DNA of 64,000 nt from Paenibacillus andongensis (GCF_025369935.1 NZ_CP104467.1:4533001-4597000); one strand, 5' to 3'. Positions 26,221 to 35,800 are shown, numbered from the stretch's first letter. Numbers and translations: made by a program. Notes: generated by a model from the letters alone, not told the origin.

Positions 26221-27381
26221 CTACTTAACTTCTTCTCTGAAACGTATACTTTCCTTATCCAGAAAGAGGACGACCTTATCTTCTTCAGCTACAAAGGTTC
26301 CTTGAATCACTTTCGTTCCGAGCTTGGTGACTTGGATCACAGCACCATTCTCCTGATCTTCCCCGATCCTAATTAGGCCCAAATGCATCATCATTTGTAG
26401 AATACGTTGTTCCACGATCGATTCAGAACTATCATAATAGAAAGGTTTAACAAGCTTACAAAGCACCTCTCCAAGTGATGCCGTGGTTACCCATTGTCCA
26501 CCTAAGCGGTCAATCCAGGCCACAACGCTTTGCACATTCGGAATTGGATTTTTATAAAGCCGCAGCCAGAACTTGTACACTTCAGCTGGGTTTTCTTTCT
26601 TGCCTTCTACCAACCTTGCTTTTCCCTCTTCTGTTAATCGAAGTATTTGTGAATGTTCACTAATCAGCTGCCTGTAAAAGCAATAATCATAGATGAAAGA
26701 AAACCGGTTCGGATACTCTTTAAACATGCGGCCATAGCCGAATCGCCATGTCCCCTTTGTTACCATTTCTTCTTGAACTGATAAACGATTGAGAATCTGT
26801 TGAAGCTGCCTTTTGTACATAGAACCTTCCGCTGTGAGTGGTATTTCCTGTTCTTGAGAGATGAACGTCAAGAAATGAAAAATGTCTTCGACGATAAGTA
26901 ACTGCTCATCACGGTAAACATTGGGTTCATTTGTTGTCTTCAGGCTTTGTTTGAATTGACTAGTTAGAACATCACTAAATCTACGTTTCAGATCTTGCGG
27001 GACATGAAATAAAAACTTCGTTTGCTGTGAATAACCGTTGAACAACCATCCCAGCTTCTTGAATTTAATGATCATATCCCGGGGATTCCATTCCTCCGAA
27101 TCCTCCTTCTGAAATCGTGATTGCCCAACTCTAGCGATAAGTTCTTCAATACTGAATGCATTGCGAGGATCGAAAAGCAGCGAATTCAAGAACCGAATAT
27201 CCTCTAAAGCCAAGCCTTGAATATGCTTCTCGAAAATCTCTCTGCGCAGCGCCGTGCTCAAAATCGATTGAATCAATTCATTCTTCGAATGACCATTACA
27301 CTCACACTCGTAGGTATGAGCAATTCGGCCTAATTCATGGATATCGGCGTAACTGAGCATATCCGCTAGGTTCATTTCCAT
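26221..27381 (-). CDS. Unknown 386-residue protein, winged-helix-like
   Basis: I do not recognise this protein. It is soluble, helical and charged. The N-terminus has a SAP/Rho-N-like segment (LGRIAHTYECECNGHSKNE). The middle contains several short helix-turn-strand units such as ILRLTEEGKARLVEGK and LGLIRIGEDQ, resembling winged helices seen in the helicase-associated XPB/Ssl2 N-terminal family. No helicase motifs are present. Start ATG with GGGGG 7 nt upstream. The frame stays open for about 60 codons beyond its TAG stop, probably by chance. Nucleic-acid binding is a guess. Confidence 0.75.
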   Translation of the reverse strand: MEMNLADMLSYADIHELGRIAHTYECECNGHSKNELIQSILSTALRREIFEKHIQGLALEDIRFLNSLLFDPRNAFSIEELIARVGQSRFQKEDSEEWNPRDMIIKFKKLGWLFNGYSQQTKFLFHVPQDLKRRFSDVLTSQFKQSLKTTNEPNVYRDEQLLIVEDIFHFLTFISQEQEIPLTAEGSMYKRQLQQILNRLSVQEEMVTKGTWRFGYGRMFKEYPNRFSFIYDYCFYRQLISEHSQILRLTEEGKARLVEGKKENPAEVYKFWLRLYKNPIPNVQSVVAWIDRLGGQWVTTASLGEVLCKLVKPFYYDSSESIVEQRILQMMMHLGLIRIGEDQENGAVIQVTKLGTKVIQGTFVAEEDKVVLFLDKESIRFREEVK

Positions 27382-27472
27382 CCTACATCCCCCAATTAAC
27401 GAAGCTTTCAGCTCCGAGGTTTCTAGTAACCATTATGGGATTTTTCACCAAAAATATTCCAATCCAAATAAA

Positions 27473-27504
27473 AAAACATGACTCTTTCAAAAAAGTCATG
27501 TTTT
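27473..27504 (-). terminator. Terminator after the histidine phosphatase gene
   Basis: An 11-bp stem AAAACATGACT / AGTCATGTTTT with a 10-nt loop, followed on the minus strand by a T-run. It lies just after the stop at 27517. Confidence 0.85.
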
Positions 27505-27516
27505 ACTTAATAGCTA

Positions 27517-28098
27517 TTATTCAGTTATAGATTGTAAGTGAGTTAAACAGTTGTATAATTGAAGCTCCCAGCCTTCTTCTTGACGCAGTAGAATTGTAAG
27601 CGAAGTATTCTGTAGATAATCTTCACTATCCATGCGAAGAACCCTAAGAATCTGCACGATAAATCCACCATGAGAAATTAATAATATTTTCCCATTCGGA
27701 TAAGCCTGAATTAATTCTGCTTCTAGCTCTGTCCATCGATTCCATAAATCAGCATCCGACTCTTGACCTAAATCCTGAAGCTTCCAATCGGGCCCCCAGC
27801 GCTCTTCTCTTTCTGCAACGGTAGTTCCTTCTACCTGCCCATATTTACGCTCCCTAAGCCTCTTGTCAGTGCTTATAAAAGGTATCCCCGATAGATCCGA
27901 AACAATTTGTGCAGTTTCTCTAGCTCTCTTCAGATCACTGCTTATAATGCCATCCCAAGTTTCTTTTGCTAATCTTAGTCCAAGTAATCGCGCTTGTTCT
28001 CTTCCTTCTTCAGTTAAATCCGTATCTAGCTGCCCCTGAAGCTTACCAAGACGATTCCATTCTGTGCTCCCATGACGTATGAATCCGATTGTTGTCAT
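27517..28098 (-). CDS. Histidine phosphatase family protein
   Basis: A 193-residue member of the phosphoglycerate-mutase-like branch 1 histidine phosphatases. The catalytic RHGSTEWN is near residue 7, followed by GQLDTDLTEEGREQARLLG, SSDLKRARETAQIV and the second histidine in LLISHGGFIVQILR. The ATG at 28098 has GGAGGG 7 nt upstream. Substrates in this family range from sugar phosphates to cobalamin precursors; nothing here decides between them. It lies 52 bp downstream of the anti-sigma gene, with a terminator between. Confidence 0.88.
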   Translation of the reverse strand: MTTIGFIRHGSTEWNRLGKLQGQLDTDLTEEGREQARLLGLRLAKETWDGIISSDLKRARETAQIVSDLSGIPFISTDKRLRERKYGQVEGTTVAEREERWGPDWKLQDLGQESDADLWNRWTELEAELIQAYPNGKILLISHGGFIVQILRVLRMDSEDYLQNTSLTILLRQEEGWELQLYNCLTHLQSITE

Positions 28099-28125
28099 TG
28101 CTTGTCCCTCCAATATCTCTATAAA

Positions 28126-28151
28126 ATAAAAAATGCTCCTACAGGAGCATT
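28126..28151 (-). terminator. Terminator of the ECF sigma / anti-sigma operon
   Basis: AATGCTCCT / AGGAGCATT perfect 9-bp stem with a 2-nt loop, followed on the minus strand by TTTTTATTTT. It begins inside the stop codon of the anti-sigma gene. Confidence 0.85.
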
Positions 28152-28779
28152 ATGCTTTTGTTCGTGACAACCAATTCATAATAATGATTGTTGCAATTAG
28201 ACCTAGTATCGAAACGACCAGTAAGTAATGCGGATAGGAGTGAATAGGTCCTACGTGGAAGCGTAAAGGTTCCATAAAACTAGGATTCAGACTCGCCACA
28301 GCGTCTCCCATTTTATGACCATTCATCGATTCAGTACCGCTGGACTTCAAGGCTTGCGGCGCTTGCAGATCAAACAAGGAATTATCTGCAGTTGCTATTG
28401 AAGATTGAGGCGTACCATCGTACACGATGGCAAATAAGAAGCTAAATACGAATAAAGCTAAACAAAAAGCAATAACAGCGGTAAGATTACGTCTAAGTGT
28501 GTAAGAGATGGCATACATACGTTCAGAAACTGGAATTCGCCATGACTCATTTTCGTAAATCCGATTCATAACCTTGCCCGAAACCATTGGCTCATAATCA
28601 GGCAGCTCACTCTCGATCGCTGCAGTACGAATCAGTATCGTACTTTCTTCCCATATTTGAAATTCTTCCGCACATTCGGCACAAGTTGTTATATGCTCAT
28701 CTACTGCGGAACGACGCAGGTCATCATTCGGCAAATCCCAATATACCCCAAATAATTCCTGGATCTCACTACACTTCAT
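28150..28779 (-). CDS. Zinc-finger anti-sigma factor (membrane)
   Basis: A 209-residue ZAS-type anti-sigma factor. The N-terminal cytoplasmic domain has the HxxxCxxC zinc motif HITTCAEC (about residues 29-36). One membrane segment is at about 95-117, then an extracytoplasmic loop, and a second hydrophobic segment at about 182-203 is followed by a short basic tail. It starts 6 bp after the sigma factor gene. Such proteins hold their partner sigma factor until an envelope signal arrives; release is by regulated proteolysis or conformational change, and which applies is not visible. Function by family and context. Confidence 0.88.
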   Translation of the reverse strand: MKCSEIQELFGVYWDLPNDDLRRSAVDEHITTCAECAEEFQIWEESTILIRTAAIESELPDYEPMVSGKVMNRIYENESWRIPVSERMYAISYTLRRNLTAVIAFCLALFVFSFLFAIVYDGTPQSSIATADNSLFDLQAPQALKSSGTESMNGHKMGDAVASLNPSFMEPLRFHVGPIHSYPHYLLVVSILGLIATIIIMNWLSRTKA

Positions 28780-28785
28780 GCTCTT

Positions 28786-29367
28786 TCATCCCTTCGATTC
28801 TTCGAATATCGGTTCACTGAAATAAGGATCCAGTTGTAATTTAACGGATGCCCTTGCTCTAAACAAGAGTGACTTCACCGAGCTTACCGTTTGGCCTAAA
28901 ATGTTCGCGATTTCTTGATAATCCATCTGATCGTACTCTCTAAGTATCAAAGCCGATCGTTGTTTCTCTGGTAAACTATTAATAGCTTCGCGAACCATAG
29001 ACACTTTCTCATTACGCAGCATAGCTTGCTCTGGCATAGCATCAAAGGATGCATGTGGCGTCAGTCCACTTTGTTCCAGCGAGATTTGAACACTTTTATT
29101 TTTGCGCAGCTCACTCAGAACTGTGTTACGGGCAATGGTGTACAACCAGGTTGAAAAGGATGCCTCGATTTCACGGAAAGAATGCAAACTGCGATACGCT
29201 TTATAAAAAGTTTCGTTACACAGATCTTCAGCAATGGCTTCCATCTGCGTATTCTTTAACATATGAAATATAAATGCAAGGATTTTACGCTCGTAACGAC
29301 GCATAAGTTCATTGTAAATCTGAACATTTCCATCCTTGATTTCTCTGATCAATTGGGAATCGGTCAT
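28786..29367 (-). CDS. ECF (group IV) RNA polymerase sigma factor
   Basis: A 193-residue sigma-70 family protein with regions 2 and 4 only. Region 2 includes LCNETFYKAYRSLHSF and STWLYTIARNTVLSELRK; region 4 includes LPEKQRSALILREYDQMDYQEIANILGQTVSSVKSLLFRAR, read as helix-turn-helix. AGGAGGG lies 10 nt before the ATG. The next gene is its zinc anti-sigma factor. The minus-strand upstream sequence has CGCAACTTTT near 29437-29446, an ECF -35-like element, so autoregulation is possible but unproved. The pair sits where B. subtilis has aroE and ypiA. Confidence 0.93.
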   Translation of the reverse strand: MTDSQLIREIKDGNVQIYNELMRRYERKILAFIFHMLKNTQMEAIAEDLCNETFYKAYRSLHSFREIEASFSTWLYTIARNTVLSELRKNKSVQISLEQSGLTPHASFDAMPEQAMLRNEKVSMVREAINSLPEKQRSALILREYDQMDYQEIANILGQTVSSVKSLLFRARASVKLQLDPYFSEPIFEESKG

Positions 29368-29787
29368 TACGTGGCGGCCCTCCTAACGATTCCGGGTACC
29401 ACTCCAACTGCTCATACATGTTGTACTGCGGCAGGAGTGAAAAGTTGCGGTTATTTGTAAAAGAATTATGAATTTATGTACGAATAAAATACGAGCCTAT
29501 AAAACCTTCTTGATTCATTACGAAATTCCTGCTAGATTCGACAAAATGTTCAATAAAGTTCAATTTGCAGCGTGTCTGATGCACACAACAGGACTGTCCT
29601 TCCCATTATATAATAAAATCAGAAAAATATGGTACTTAAGCACAAAAAAAAACCGCCGAATCGGCGGTTGCACTTATGGTGCGATTATCGGATAGGAGTG
29701 GAGAGAAACCATACTGTACTTTTATTATATGTATACGGTTTCATTCTGTCAATACTTATTTTGAAAACGTTTACCAACTCATTTTTT
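29368..29787. other. Gene-free stretch upstream of the sigma factor gene
   Basis: 420 bp of AT-rich sequence. It holds the deacetylase terminator at 29644-29669, a minus-strand TATAAT-like box near 29609-29614, and the putative promoter and leader of the sigma operon. A plus-strand frame at 29468-29695 has no ribosome site and no recognisable domain. I see no RNA gene. Confidence 0.6.
29644..29669 (-). terminator. Terminator of the polysaccharide deacetylase gene
   Basis: AACCGCC / GGCGGTT stem with a 5-nt loop, followed on the minus strand by a run of nine Ts. It lies about 120 bp after the deacetylase stop. Confidence 0.85.
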
Positions 29788-30657
29788 TTAAGATTGAATA
29801 GGTTGTATTTGATGCCGCTTGGCTTGTTTAATTAAATTATTTATGGAATGTGGTCGAATGAATGGACTGCCTGCATTGATCCGTGGGATTTGCATAGAAT
29901 CCGTTTCCTTCGTAGTTATACCTTGCTTAGTTGTAAAGGCGAACTTAACTCCGGCTTCCTGGAGATACGTAATCGTTTGATTATCATAGCTTCCAAAAGG
30001 ATACGCATAGGAATCGACGGACTTTGAGCCATTCACTTCAATTAGTTTAGAAAGGCCTGTACGGGTATCGTTCAGAATTCTTTGTTTGAATTCATCGTCT
30101 GTTTCTGTTATACCGTTTTGTGTTATTTTGTTCGTCAACAGTGGCTTGCCATTGTTCATCGCATGCAGCGCATCCGAATGACATTGAAAATCAATACCGG
30201 CAAACTCTTTTCTCATTTTCTTAATCTCTTCTCTAGACAAGGATGGTAAAGGTGTTTCTCCTGGGTTGTCCAAATCTTTGGTAATGACGAAATTCACAGC
30301 AGGTATTCGCATTTTTTTGAGTATCGGAAAAGCATTGGTGTAGAAGCTTTTGTAGCCATCATCAAACGTTACTAGTACCGCATTGTCGGGAATTGCCGTC
30401 CCCTCTGACTTAAAGCTTTTAAACTCATCCATGCTAATGAAATGATAGCCTTTCCGCTGCATAGCTTCTAACTGCTTTTCGAACAGTTTTGTCGATATTG
30501 TCACTGAGCCCTGTATTTGATCATCGATATGGTGATATACCAATACAACAACTTCATTTGAATAAACAACATCATTGGCTCGTACTAAGGATGGTAAAAA
30601 ATTCATGAAAGCGATTAACAAAATAAGCATACTTTTCCCTATCCATTGGATCTTCAT
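29788..30657 (-). CDS. Secreted polysaccharide deacetylase (NodB/CE4 family)
   Basis: About 289 residues. An N-terminal signal peptide (residues 1-27, ending VRA-ND) leads to a CE4 domain: VYHHIDDQ, the catalytic VTFDDGYKSFY near residue 98 (Asp-Asp metal/base pair), FQCHSDALHAMNNG for metal histidines, SYAYPFGSYDNQT and a C-terminal TKQGITTKETDSMQIPRI. It probably deacetylates a cell-wall or exopolysaccharide outside the cell. ATG at 30657 with GTGGGG 8 nt upstream. It lies between tyrA and the sigma operon and has its own terminator. Confidence 0.9.
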   Translation of the reverse strand: MKIQWIGKSMLILLIAFMNFLPSLVRANDVVYSNEVVVLVYHHIDDQIQGSVTISTKLFEKQLEAMQRKGYHFISMDEFKSFKSEGTAIPDNAVLVTFDDGYKSFYTNAFPILKKMRIPAVNFVITKDLDNPGETPLPSLSREEIKKMRKEFAGIDFQCHSDALHAMNNGKPLLTNKITQNGITETDDEFKQRILNDTRTGLSKLIEVNGSKSVDSYAYPFGSYDNQTITYLQEAGVKFAFTTKQGITTKETDSMQIPRINAGSPFIRPHSINNLIKQAKRHQIQPIQS

Positions 30658-30739
30658 CACGTTCGCCCCACAATAAAATATGTAATATATATATGAACAG
30701 ATGTCATTATATCACGAAGCTTTTTCTTTGAATATCTGT

Positions 30740-30810
30740 TAACAAAAATAAAATAAGCTGATCCCTTCCCTCTTTGTGAATGGTTCAAAAAGGAAAGAAA
30801 ACAGCTTATT
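30740..30810 (-). terminator. Terminator of the aro-trp-his-tyr supra-operon
   Basis: AATAAGCTG (30752-30760) pairs with CAGCTTATT (30802-30810); on the minus strand TTATTTTTG follows. It lies just after the tyrA stop and so marks the end of the supra-operon. Confidence 0.75.
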
Positions 30811-30829
30811 TATCAACCAACTCTGAGTG

Positions 30830-31918
30830 TTATACATGCACTGCGTATGGCCCACTGAGCAGCCCAGATGCCCTATCAGCGTCTTCTTGATTTCGAAATG
30901 AAAGACGCAGTACACCGGGAACATCTTCACGGCTTTCAATAATTTGAATGTTGCTTAAATTGATTCTAGCGTTGCCAAGTAAGGTTGTAATTTGGCCTAT
31001 GATACCAGGATGATCGGGAATATCCACATAAATATCGAATAAGGATGTAATCATTCCTTTTCTGCGTTCAGGCAATTGACTGCGGAACTCACCTGCAACA
31101 CGGAACTGTTCAGCGATCCCTTCTCCGTCACTTTGTTCCAGCAACTTAATAAAACGCGACATTTCTAGATTCCAATCCGTGAGCAGTTTAAGCAGCACGT
31201 CTTTATTGTTAACAAGAATATCGCGCCAAATCATCGGTTCACTTGAAGCAATACGTGTGATATCCCTGAAGCCGCCAGCGGCCAGATTTTGATACAAAGG
31301 ATTCGTTTCGTTATAACCTCTTACTTGATTAACCAATGCAACCGCAATAATATGCGGCAAATGGCTGATTGCTCCTACGATATCATCGTGTTCACGGGCA
31401 CCTACTTGGACAATTTGAGCCTTCGTCTTCCTAAGCAGCTCTGTCAGACGATCAACCTCAGCTTGAGGTGTACCCTCTGCTGGTGTCAGGACATAGAACG
31501 CATTTTCGAAAAGATGCGAGGAAGCCGCTTCCACCCCATGACGTTCAGAGCCTGCCATTGGATGACCGCCGATAAAATAGACGTTTTCCTTGACAAAGGA
31601 GGCTGCACTCTCCGTGATTGAAGCTTTGGTACTGCCGACATCGGTAATGATACAACCATCTTTTAGTGGGAGCTGCACGAGCTGCTGAACATATTCCTCT
31701 AACATACCAACTGGCACGCATAGAAAAATGAAGTCCGCGCCTTTTACCGCTTCCGCCATACTCGTTGTTGCCGTATCAACAACATTCCGCTTTAGAAGCT
31801 TTTCAACTGATTTCGGATTCGGCGAGTGACCGACGACCGTAAACCCTGGTTTTCCTTTATAGCATAGGGCGAGTGATCCACCGATCAGCCCTACACCGAA
31901 TATCGCAATTTTCGTCAA
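30830..31918 (-). CDS. tyrA: Prephenate dehydrogenase with ACT domain
   Basis: NAD-dependent conversion of prephenate to 4-hydroxyphenylpyruvate for tyrosine. About 362 residues. N-terminal Rossmann motif IAIFGVGLIGGSLAL, then FIGGHPMAGSERHGVEAA and SHLPHIIAVAL in the catalytic part, and a C-terminal ACT domain (IYVDIPDHPGIIGQITTLLG) for feedback by tyrosine. The start is a TTG: 31918, with AAAGG 9 nt upstream, is preferred over 31927. Last gene of the operon. In B. subtilis aroE (EPSP synthase) follows here; it is missing in this window. Confidence 0.94.
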   Translation of the reverse strand: MTKIAIFGVGLIGGSLALCYKGKPGFTVVGHSPNPKSVEKLLKRNVVDTATTSMAEAVKGADFIFLCVPVGMLEEYVQQLVQLPLKDGCIITDVGSTKASITESAASFVKENVYFIGGHPMAGSERHGVEAASSHLFENAFYVLTPAEGTPQAEVDRLTELLRKTKAQIVQVGAREHDDIVGAISHLPHIIAVALVNQVRGYNETNPLYQNLAAGGFRDITRIASSEPMIWRDILVNNKDVLLKLLTDWNLEMSRFIKLLEQSDGEGIAEQFRVAGEFRSQLPERRKGMITSLFDIYVDIPDHPGIIGQITTLLGNARINLSNIQIIESREDVPGVLRLSFRNQEDADRASGLLSGPYAVHV

Positions 31919-31942
31919 TGAAATCAACCTTTATGATTTAAA

Positions 31943-33043
31943 TTAGGCCTGAACTGCAACCTCAGCAAGCACTTGCGTTAAAGCCGCAATGAATTTCTCA
32001 TTCTGCTCGCGCGAACCGATTGTAACGCGAAGCGACGTTGGGAAGCCCAACATATGACCTCCACGGATGATAATACCTCGACGCAGCAAACCATTAAATA
32101 CATCTGCTGCTGGACGGCCAACATTCACCATGATGAAGTTACCATGTGCCGGGAATGCCTGCAGACCCATCTTGCCAAACTCTTCAGTTAAGTATTGTAA
32201 GCCAGCCGTGTTCGCTTCTCGGCAGCTTTGGATAAAATCTTGATCCTTAATTGCAGCAAGCGCAGCGGCTTGAGCAAATCTGGTTGTGTTAAAAGGTTCA
32301 CGCACTTGGTTAATTGATCGAATAACATCTGGATGTCCGATCCCGTAACCAATTCGCAGAGAAGCCAACCCATAAATTTTTGAGAAAGTACGCAACGCTA
32401 TGACATTGCGGTATTGACCAATTAGTTCTATGCTATCCGGGAATTCCCCCGTCGTGTTGTACTCGCAGTAAGCTTCATCAAGAACGACGATAACATGATC
32501 TGGAACTTTGGCCAAAAACGCCTTAATCTCCCCATCTGTATTCATCGTTCCTGTCGGATTGTTCGGGTTACAAATCCACACGATTTTCGTACGTTCCGTA
32601 ATGGCCGCAAGCATACCATCCAGATCGTGTGTTCCTTCTTTCAATGGAACTTCAATGGACACAGCGCCTTCGATTTCACAGTTATGCTTGTATTGTGGGA
32701 ACGTGTGTGAAGCCATAACGGATTCATCACCTTGAACAAGGAAAGCCCGCGCCAGCATCAGAATAACTTCATCAGAGCCTGCGCCAAAAATAAGCTGATT
32801 CGTTGCCACGCCAAGGGATTCAGCAACTGCTTCAGTCAATTGCACAGCTCCCCCATCCGGATACAAGCTGATGTTGGATAATTCCGCTTCAATTGCAGCT
32901 TTTACTTTTGGTGAGGAGCCGAAAGGGTTTTCGTTAGATGCCAGCTTAATTACTTCTGTCAAACCTAGCTCGCGTTTCACTTCTTCAATAGGTTTACCTG
33001 GTTGATAGACAGGCAAATGCACAATCGTTTGTTTCGGTTTCAT
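31943..33043 (-). CDS. hisC: Histidinol-phosphate aminotransferase
   Basis: Fold-type I PLP enzyme, about 366 residues. KLASNENPFGSSPKV near the N-terminus, ICNPNNPTGT and the PLP lysine in FSKIYGLASLRIGYG are diagnostic. In B. subtilis HisC also acts as an aromatic aminotransferase, which explains its place between trpA and tyrA. I prefer the ATG at 33043 over a TTG at 33052, whose GAGGTG would be only 2 nt away. Confidence 0.95.
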   Translation of the reverse strand: MKPKQTIVHLPVYQPGKPIEEVKRELGLTEVIKLASNENPFGSSPKVKAAIEAELSNISLYPDGGAVQLTEAVAESLGVATNQLIFGAGSDEVILMLARAFLVQGDESVMASHTFPQYKHNCEIEGAVSIEVPLKEGTHDLDGMLAAITERTKIVWICNPNNPTGTMNTDGEIKAFLAKVPDHVIVVLDEAYCEYNTTGEFPDSIELIGQYRNVIALRTFSKIYGLASLRIGYGIGHPDVIRSINQVREPFNTTRFAQAAALAAIKDQDFIQSCREANTAGLQYLTEEFGKMGLQAFPAHGNFIMVNVGRPAADVFNGLLRRGIIIRGGHMLGFPTSLRVTIGSREQNEKFIAALTQVLAEVAVQA

Positions 33044-33065
33044 GATAGTCAAGTCACCTCGTCAA

Positions 33066-33881
33066 TTAGTTGTCCGAACGTTTTAATTGTCCCACAAAGT
33101 TACGAATTTGCAAGAGTCCTTCCGGGTGTGCGCTATCTGCCTCAAGATGAGGCAGTACGTTCTCAATCGTTCGTACGATGGCACTTCCTACAACGACTCC
33201 ATCACAAAGCTTCTCAAAGCGCTTAACTTGCTCGCGATTCGAAATACCGAAGCCAACGACAATCGGAACACTAGCAGCTTCCCGTACCGTTGCAAGGAAG
33301 TCCTCAATGCCTCCGAAGAATTCAGCGCGCTCACCTGTTACACCTAACGAGGATACACAATAGACGAATCCGCGTGCTCCAGCTGCAATTCGCTTAACGC
33401 GTTCATTGGAGGTTGGCGCAACCAACGGGATAAGATGAATCCCATTAGCTTCGGCAATCGCTCTTGTCTCACTGTCTTCTTCGAGCGGAAGATCAGGAAT
33501 AATAATGCCGCTGATTTCATTCTCCTGCATAGCTTTGAATATGCGCTCCAGTCCAATTTGTAACACCGGATTATAATACGTAAAAAGAATGAAAGGAAGC
33601 TTAGAGCCTCTGCTTCTCGCCTGACGAGCAACATCCATCACATCAAAGATAGAAATTTTACGCTGTAAAGCACGTTCAGAGGAACGTTGAATAACAGGAC
33701 CGTCAGCTAAAGGATCGGAATAAGGAACACCTAGCTCTATCAAATCGGCACCTGCGCGTTCCATTTCCAGAATAAGCTCAAGGGATGCTTCAAGGGAAGG
33801 ATCTCCAATGGTCAAGAAAGGAATCATCGCTGTTTCCCCGCGCTCTTTGAGCTCAGCAAATCGGCTATCAATACGGTTCAT
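33066..33881 (-). CDS. trpA: Tryptophan synthase alpha subunit
   Basis: Cleaves indole-3-glycerol phosphate to indole and glyceraldehyde phosphate; the indole passes to TrpB. A 271-residue TIM barrel with IPFLTIGDPSLEAS, catalytic glutamate in DLIELGVPYSDPLADGPVIQ, IIPDLPLEE and VGFGISNREQV. It starts 3 nt after trpB, with GGGAGG upstream. Confidence 0.96.
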   Translation of the reverse strand: MNRIDSRFAELKERGETAMIPFLTIGDPSLEASLELILEMERAGADLIELGVPYSDPLADGPVIQRSSERALQRKISIFDVMDVARQARSRGSKLPFILFTYYNPVLQIGLERIFKAMQENEISGIIIPDLPLEEDSETRAIAEANGIHLIPLVAPTSNERVKRIAAGARGFVYCVSSLGVTGERAEFFGGIEDFLATVREAASVPIVVGFGISNREQVKRFEKLCDGVVVGSAIVRTIENVLPHLEADSAHPEGLLQIRNFVGQLKRSDN

Positions 33882-33884
33882 CGC

Positions 33885-35081
33885 TTATTCCCTCCCCATG
33901 CCGAGATAGCTCATAATGGATTCAACATCTTTATCGCCACGTCCAGAAAGATTGACGATAATAATTTCATCCTTGGACATGGTTGGGGCTATTTTAACCG
34001 TTTGTGCAATAGCATGTGCACTCTCTAAAGCTGGAATGATTCCTTCTGTACGGCTAAGCAGCTGAAGTGCGTCTAGTGCTTCCTGATCCGTGATCGGATA
34101 ATACGCTGCACGCTCAATATCTTTGAGGTAGGAATGTTCCGGTCCAATGCCGGGGTAATCCAAACCAGCTGAGATCGAGTGAGCCGGCAGTACTTGACCA
34201 TACTCATCCTGCAGCAAATAGCTAAGTGAACCTTGGAAAACGCCAGGAGTTCCCTTGGTCATTGTAGCTGCATGCTCCTCAGTATGAATACCGCGGCCAG
34301 CCGCTTCCACACCAATGAGTTTCACTGTTTCGTCTTGGACGAACGGATAGAAAATCCCCATGGCGTTACTGCCTCCGCCAACGCAAGCAATTACAGCATC
34401 GGGCAATCTGCCTTCGATTTCAAGGATTTGCTCACGCGACTCATCACCAATGACACGTTGGAAATCACGTACCATCATGGGATAAGGGTGCGGTCCTGTA
34501 ACGGACCCTAGAATATAATAAGTATCCTGTACGTTGCTAACCCAGTAACGAAGCGTTTCATTACAAGCATCTTTCAACGTACGTGTACCAGACGTAACAG
34601 GAATAACATCAGAGCCAAGCAATTTCATGCGGAAAACATTTAACTGCTGACGCTTTGTGTCTTCCTCGCCCATAAATACTTTACACTCAAATCCCATTAA
34701 AGCAGCTACAGTTGCTGATGCAACTCCATGCTGTCCAGCTCCAGTTTCCGCAATAATCTTCTTCTTCCCCATTCGTTTAGCGAGAACCGCTTGTCCGATG
34801 GTGTTATTAATTTTGTGAGCACCCGTATGGTTCAAATCCTCACGCTTTAAATAAATTTTGGCTCCGCCCAGAAGCTCAGAAAGTCGCTCTGCGTAATAAA
34901 GCGGTGTTGGCCGGCCCGAATATTGTTTTTGCAGGTAACGCACCTCGGCAATAAACTCAGGATCATCTTTATATTGTTCATAAGCTTCTTCAAGCTCAAT
35001 AAGAGCATTCATTAACGTTTCAGGTACATAACGGCCGCCGAACTTGCCAAATCTGCCATGCTGGTCAGGTACTTGCGTCAC
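33885..35081 (-). CDS. trpB: Tryptophan synthase beta subunit
   Basis: PLP enzyme joining indole with serine to give tryptophan. 398 residues. [17 protein letters not shown] lysine in [29 protein letters not shown] and [15 protein letters not shown] are present. The GTG start overlaps the trpF stop (GTGA), with AAGGGTG 8 nt upstream, implying translational coupling. Confidence 0.97.
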   Translation of the reverse strand: MTQVPDQHGRFGKFGGRYVPETLMNALIELEEAYEQYKDDPEFIAEVRYLQKQYSGRPTPLYYAERLSELLGGAKIYLKREDLNHTGAHKINNTIGQAVLAKRMGKKKIIAETGAGQHGVASATVAALMGFECKVFMGEEDTKRQQLNVFRMKLLGSDVIPVTSGTRTLKDACNETLRYWVSNVQDTYYILGSVTGPHPYPMMVRDFQRVIGDESREQILEIEGRLPDAVIACVGGGSNAMGIFYPFVQDETVKLIGVEAAGRGIHTEEHAATMTKGTPGVFQGSLSYLLQDEYGQVLPAHSISAGLDYPGIGPEHSYLKDIERAAYYPITDQEALDALQLLSRTEGIIPALESAHAIAQTVKIAPTMSKDEIIIVNLSGRGDKDVESIMSYLGMGRE

Positions 35082-35776
35082 TTTCGAGTCACCCTTTCCA
35101 CAAATGCTGTAATTTTGACTATATCTTTTACGCCATCGGTCTCAACGCCGCTGGAAACATCTACGCCATCGGGGTAATAGGCTGTTACTAGTTGATCCAC
35201 ATTATCTGGTTGAAGTCCGCCTGCAACTAGCAGCGACACTCCCGCTGAACGCGCCCACTCCTGATAGACAGGAATGCAGTCCCAAGCAAAAGTTTTGCCT
35301 GATCCTCCCCCATAAACAGGGTCAAAGGTATCCAATAAAACAGCATCGACAGTCCCCATATAAGGGTCAAGCTGCGCGGCTACATCCTCTAAATTGGGGA
35401 TTTTATTATCTGTTTTGGAAATCGAAACGGATTTGAACACTTTCACCTGAAAATGTTCACGAACCCATCGGCAAAATTCAGGTGTTTCCTGACTATGCAG
35501 CTGTACGACATCAAGTGGAGCCACCGCCAGAATGTCCGTTAACTCCTCCTTGCTCGGATTAACGAATACCCCTACAGTTAAAGGGACAGATCCCCCATTT
35601 GCCTCTTCTGATTTCAAATAAGAAATCAGTTCTCTAGCCTTCTCTGCCGTTACCTGCCGCTTGCTCGGTGCAAATACAAAACCGATATGTGCTATCGGCA
35701 AATGCACGATTGATTTTAACACTTCAACGCTTTGAAGTCCACAAATTTTTACCGTTGGAACCGTCCCCACAGCCAT
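35078..35776 (-). CDS. trpF: Phosphoribosylanthranilate isomerase
   Basis: Amadori rearrangement in the tryptophan pathway. 232 residues, TIM barrel: [10 protein letters not shown] at the start (catalytic cysteine), [30 protein letters not shown] near 170 (catalytic Asp) and [11 protein letters not shown] place the start at the ATG 35776, with GAGG 8 nt upstream. It overlaps trpB by 4 nt. Confidence 0.95.
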   Translation of the reverse strand: MAVGTVPTVKICGLQSVEVLKSIVHLPIAHIGFVFAPSKRQVTAEKARELISYLKSEEANGGSVPLTVGVFVNPSKEELTDILAVAPLDVVQLHSQETPEFCRWVREHFQVKVFKSVSISKTDNKIPNLEDVAAQLDPYMGTVDAVLLDTFDPVYGGGSGKTFAWDCIPVYQEWARSAGVSLLVAGGLQPDNVDQLVTAYYPDGVDVSSGVETDGVKDIVKITAFVERVTRK

Positions 35777-35800
35777 CAAATTCGCCTCTTTCTCCTTCAA

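Noticed and set aside
29468..29695. A 75-codon plus-strand frame upstream of the sigma gene
   Set aside because: No ribosome site, ends in the terminator hairpin and shows no family resemblance.
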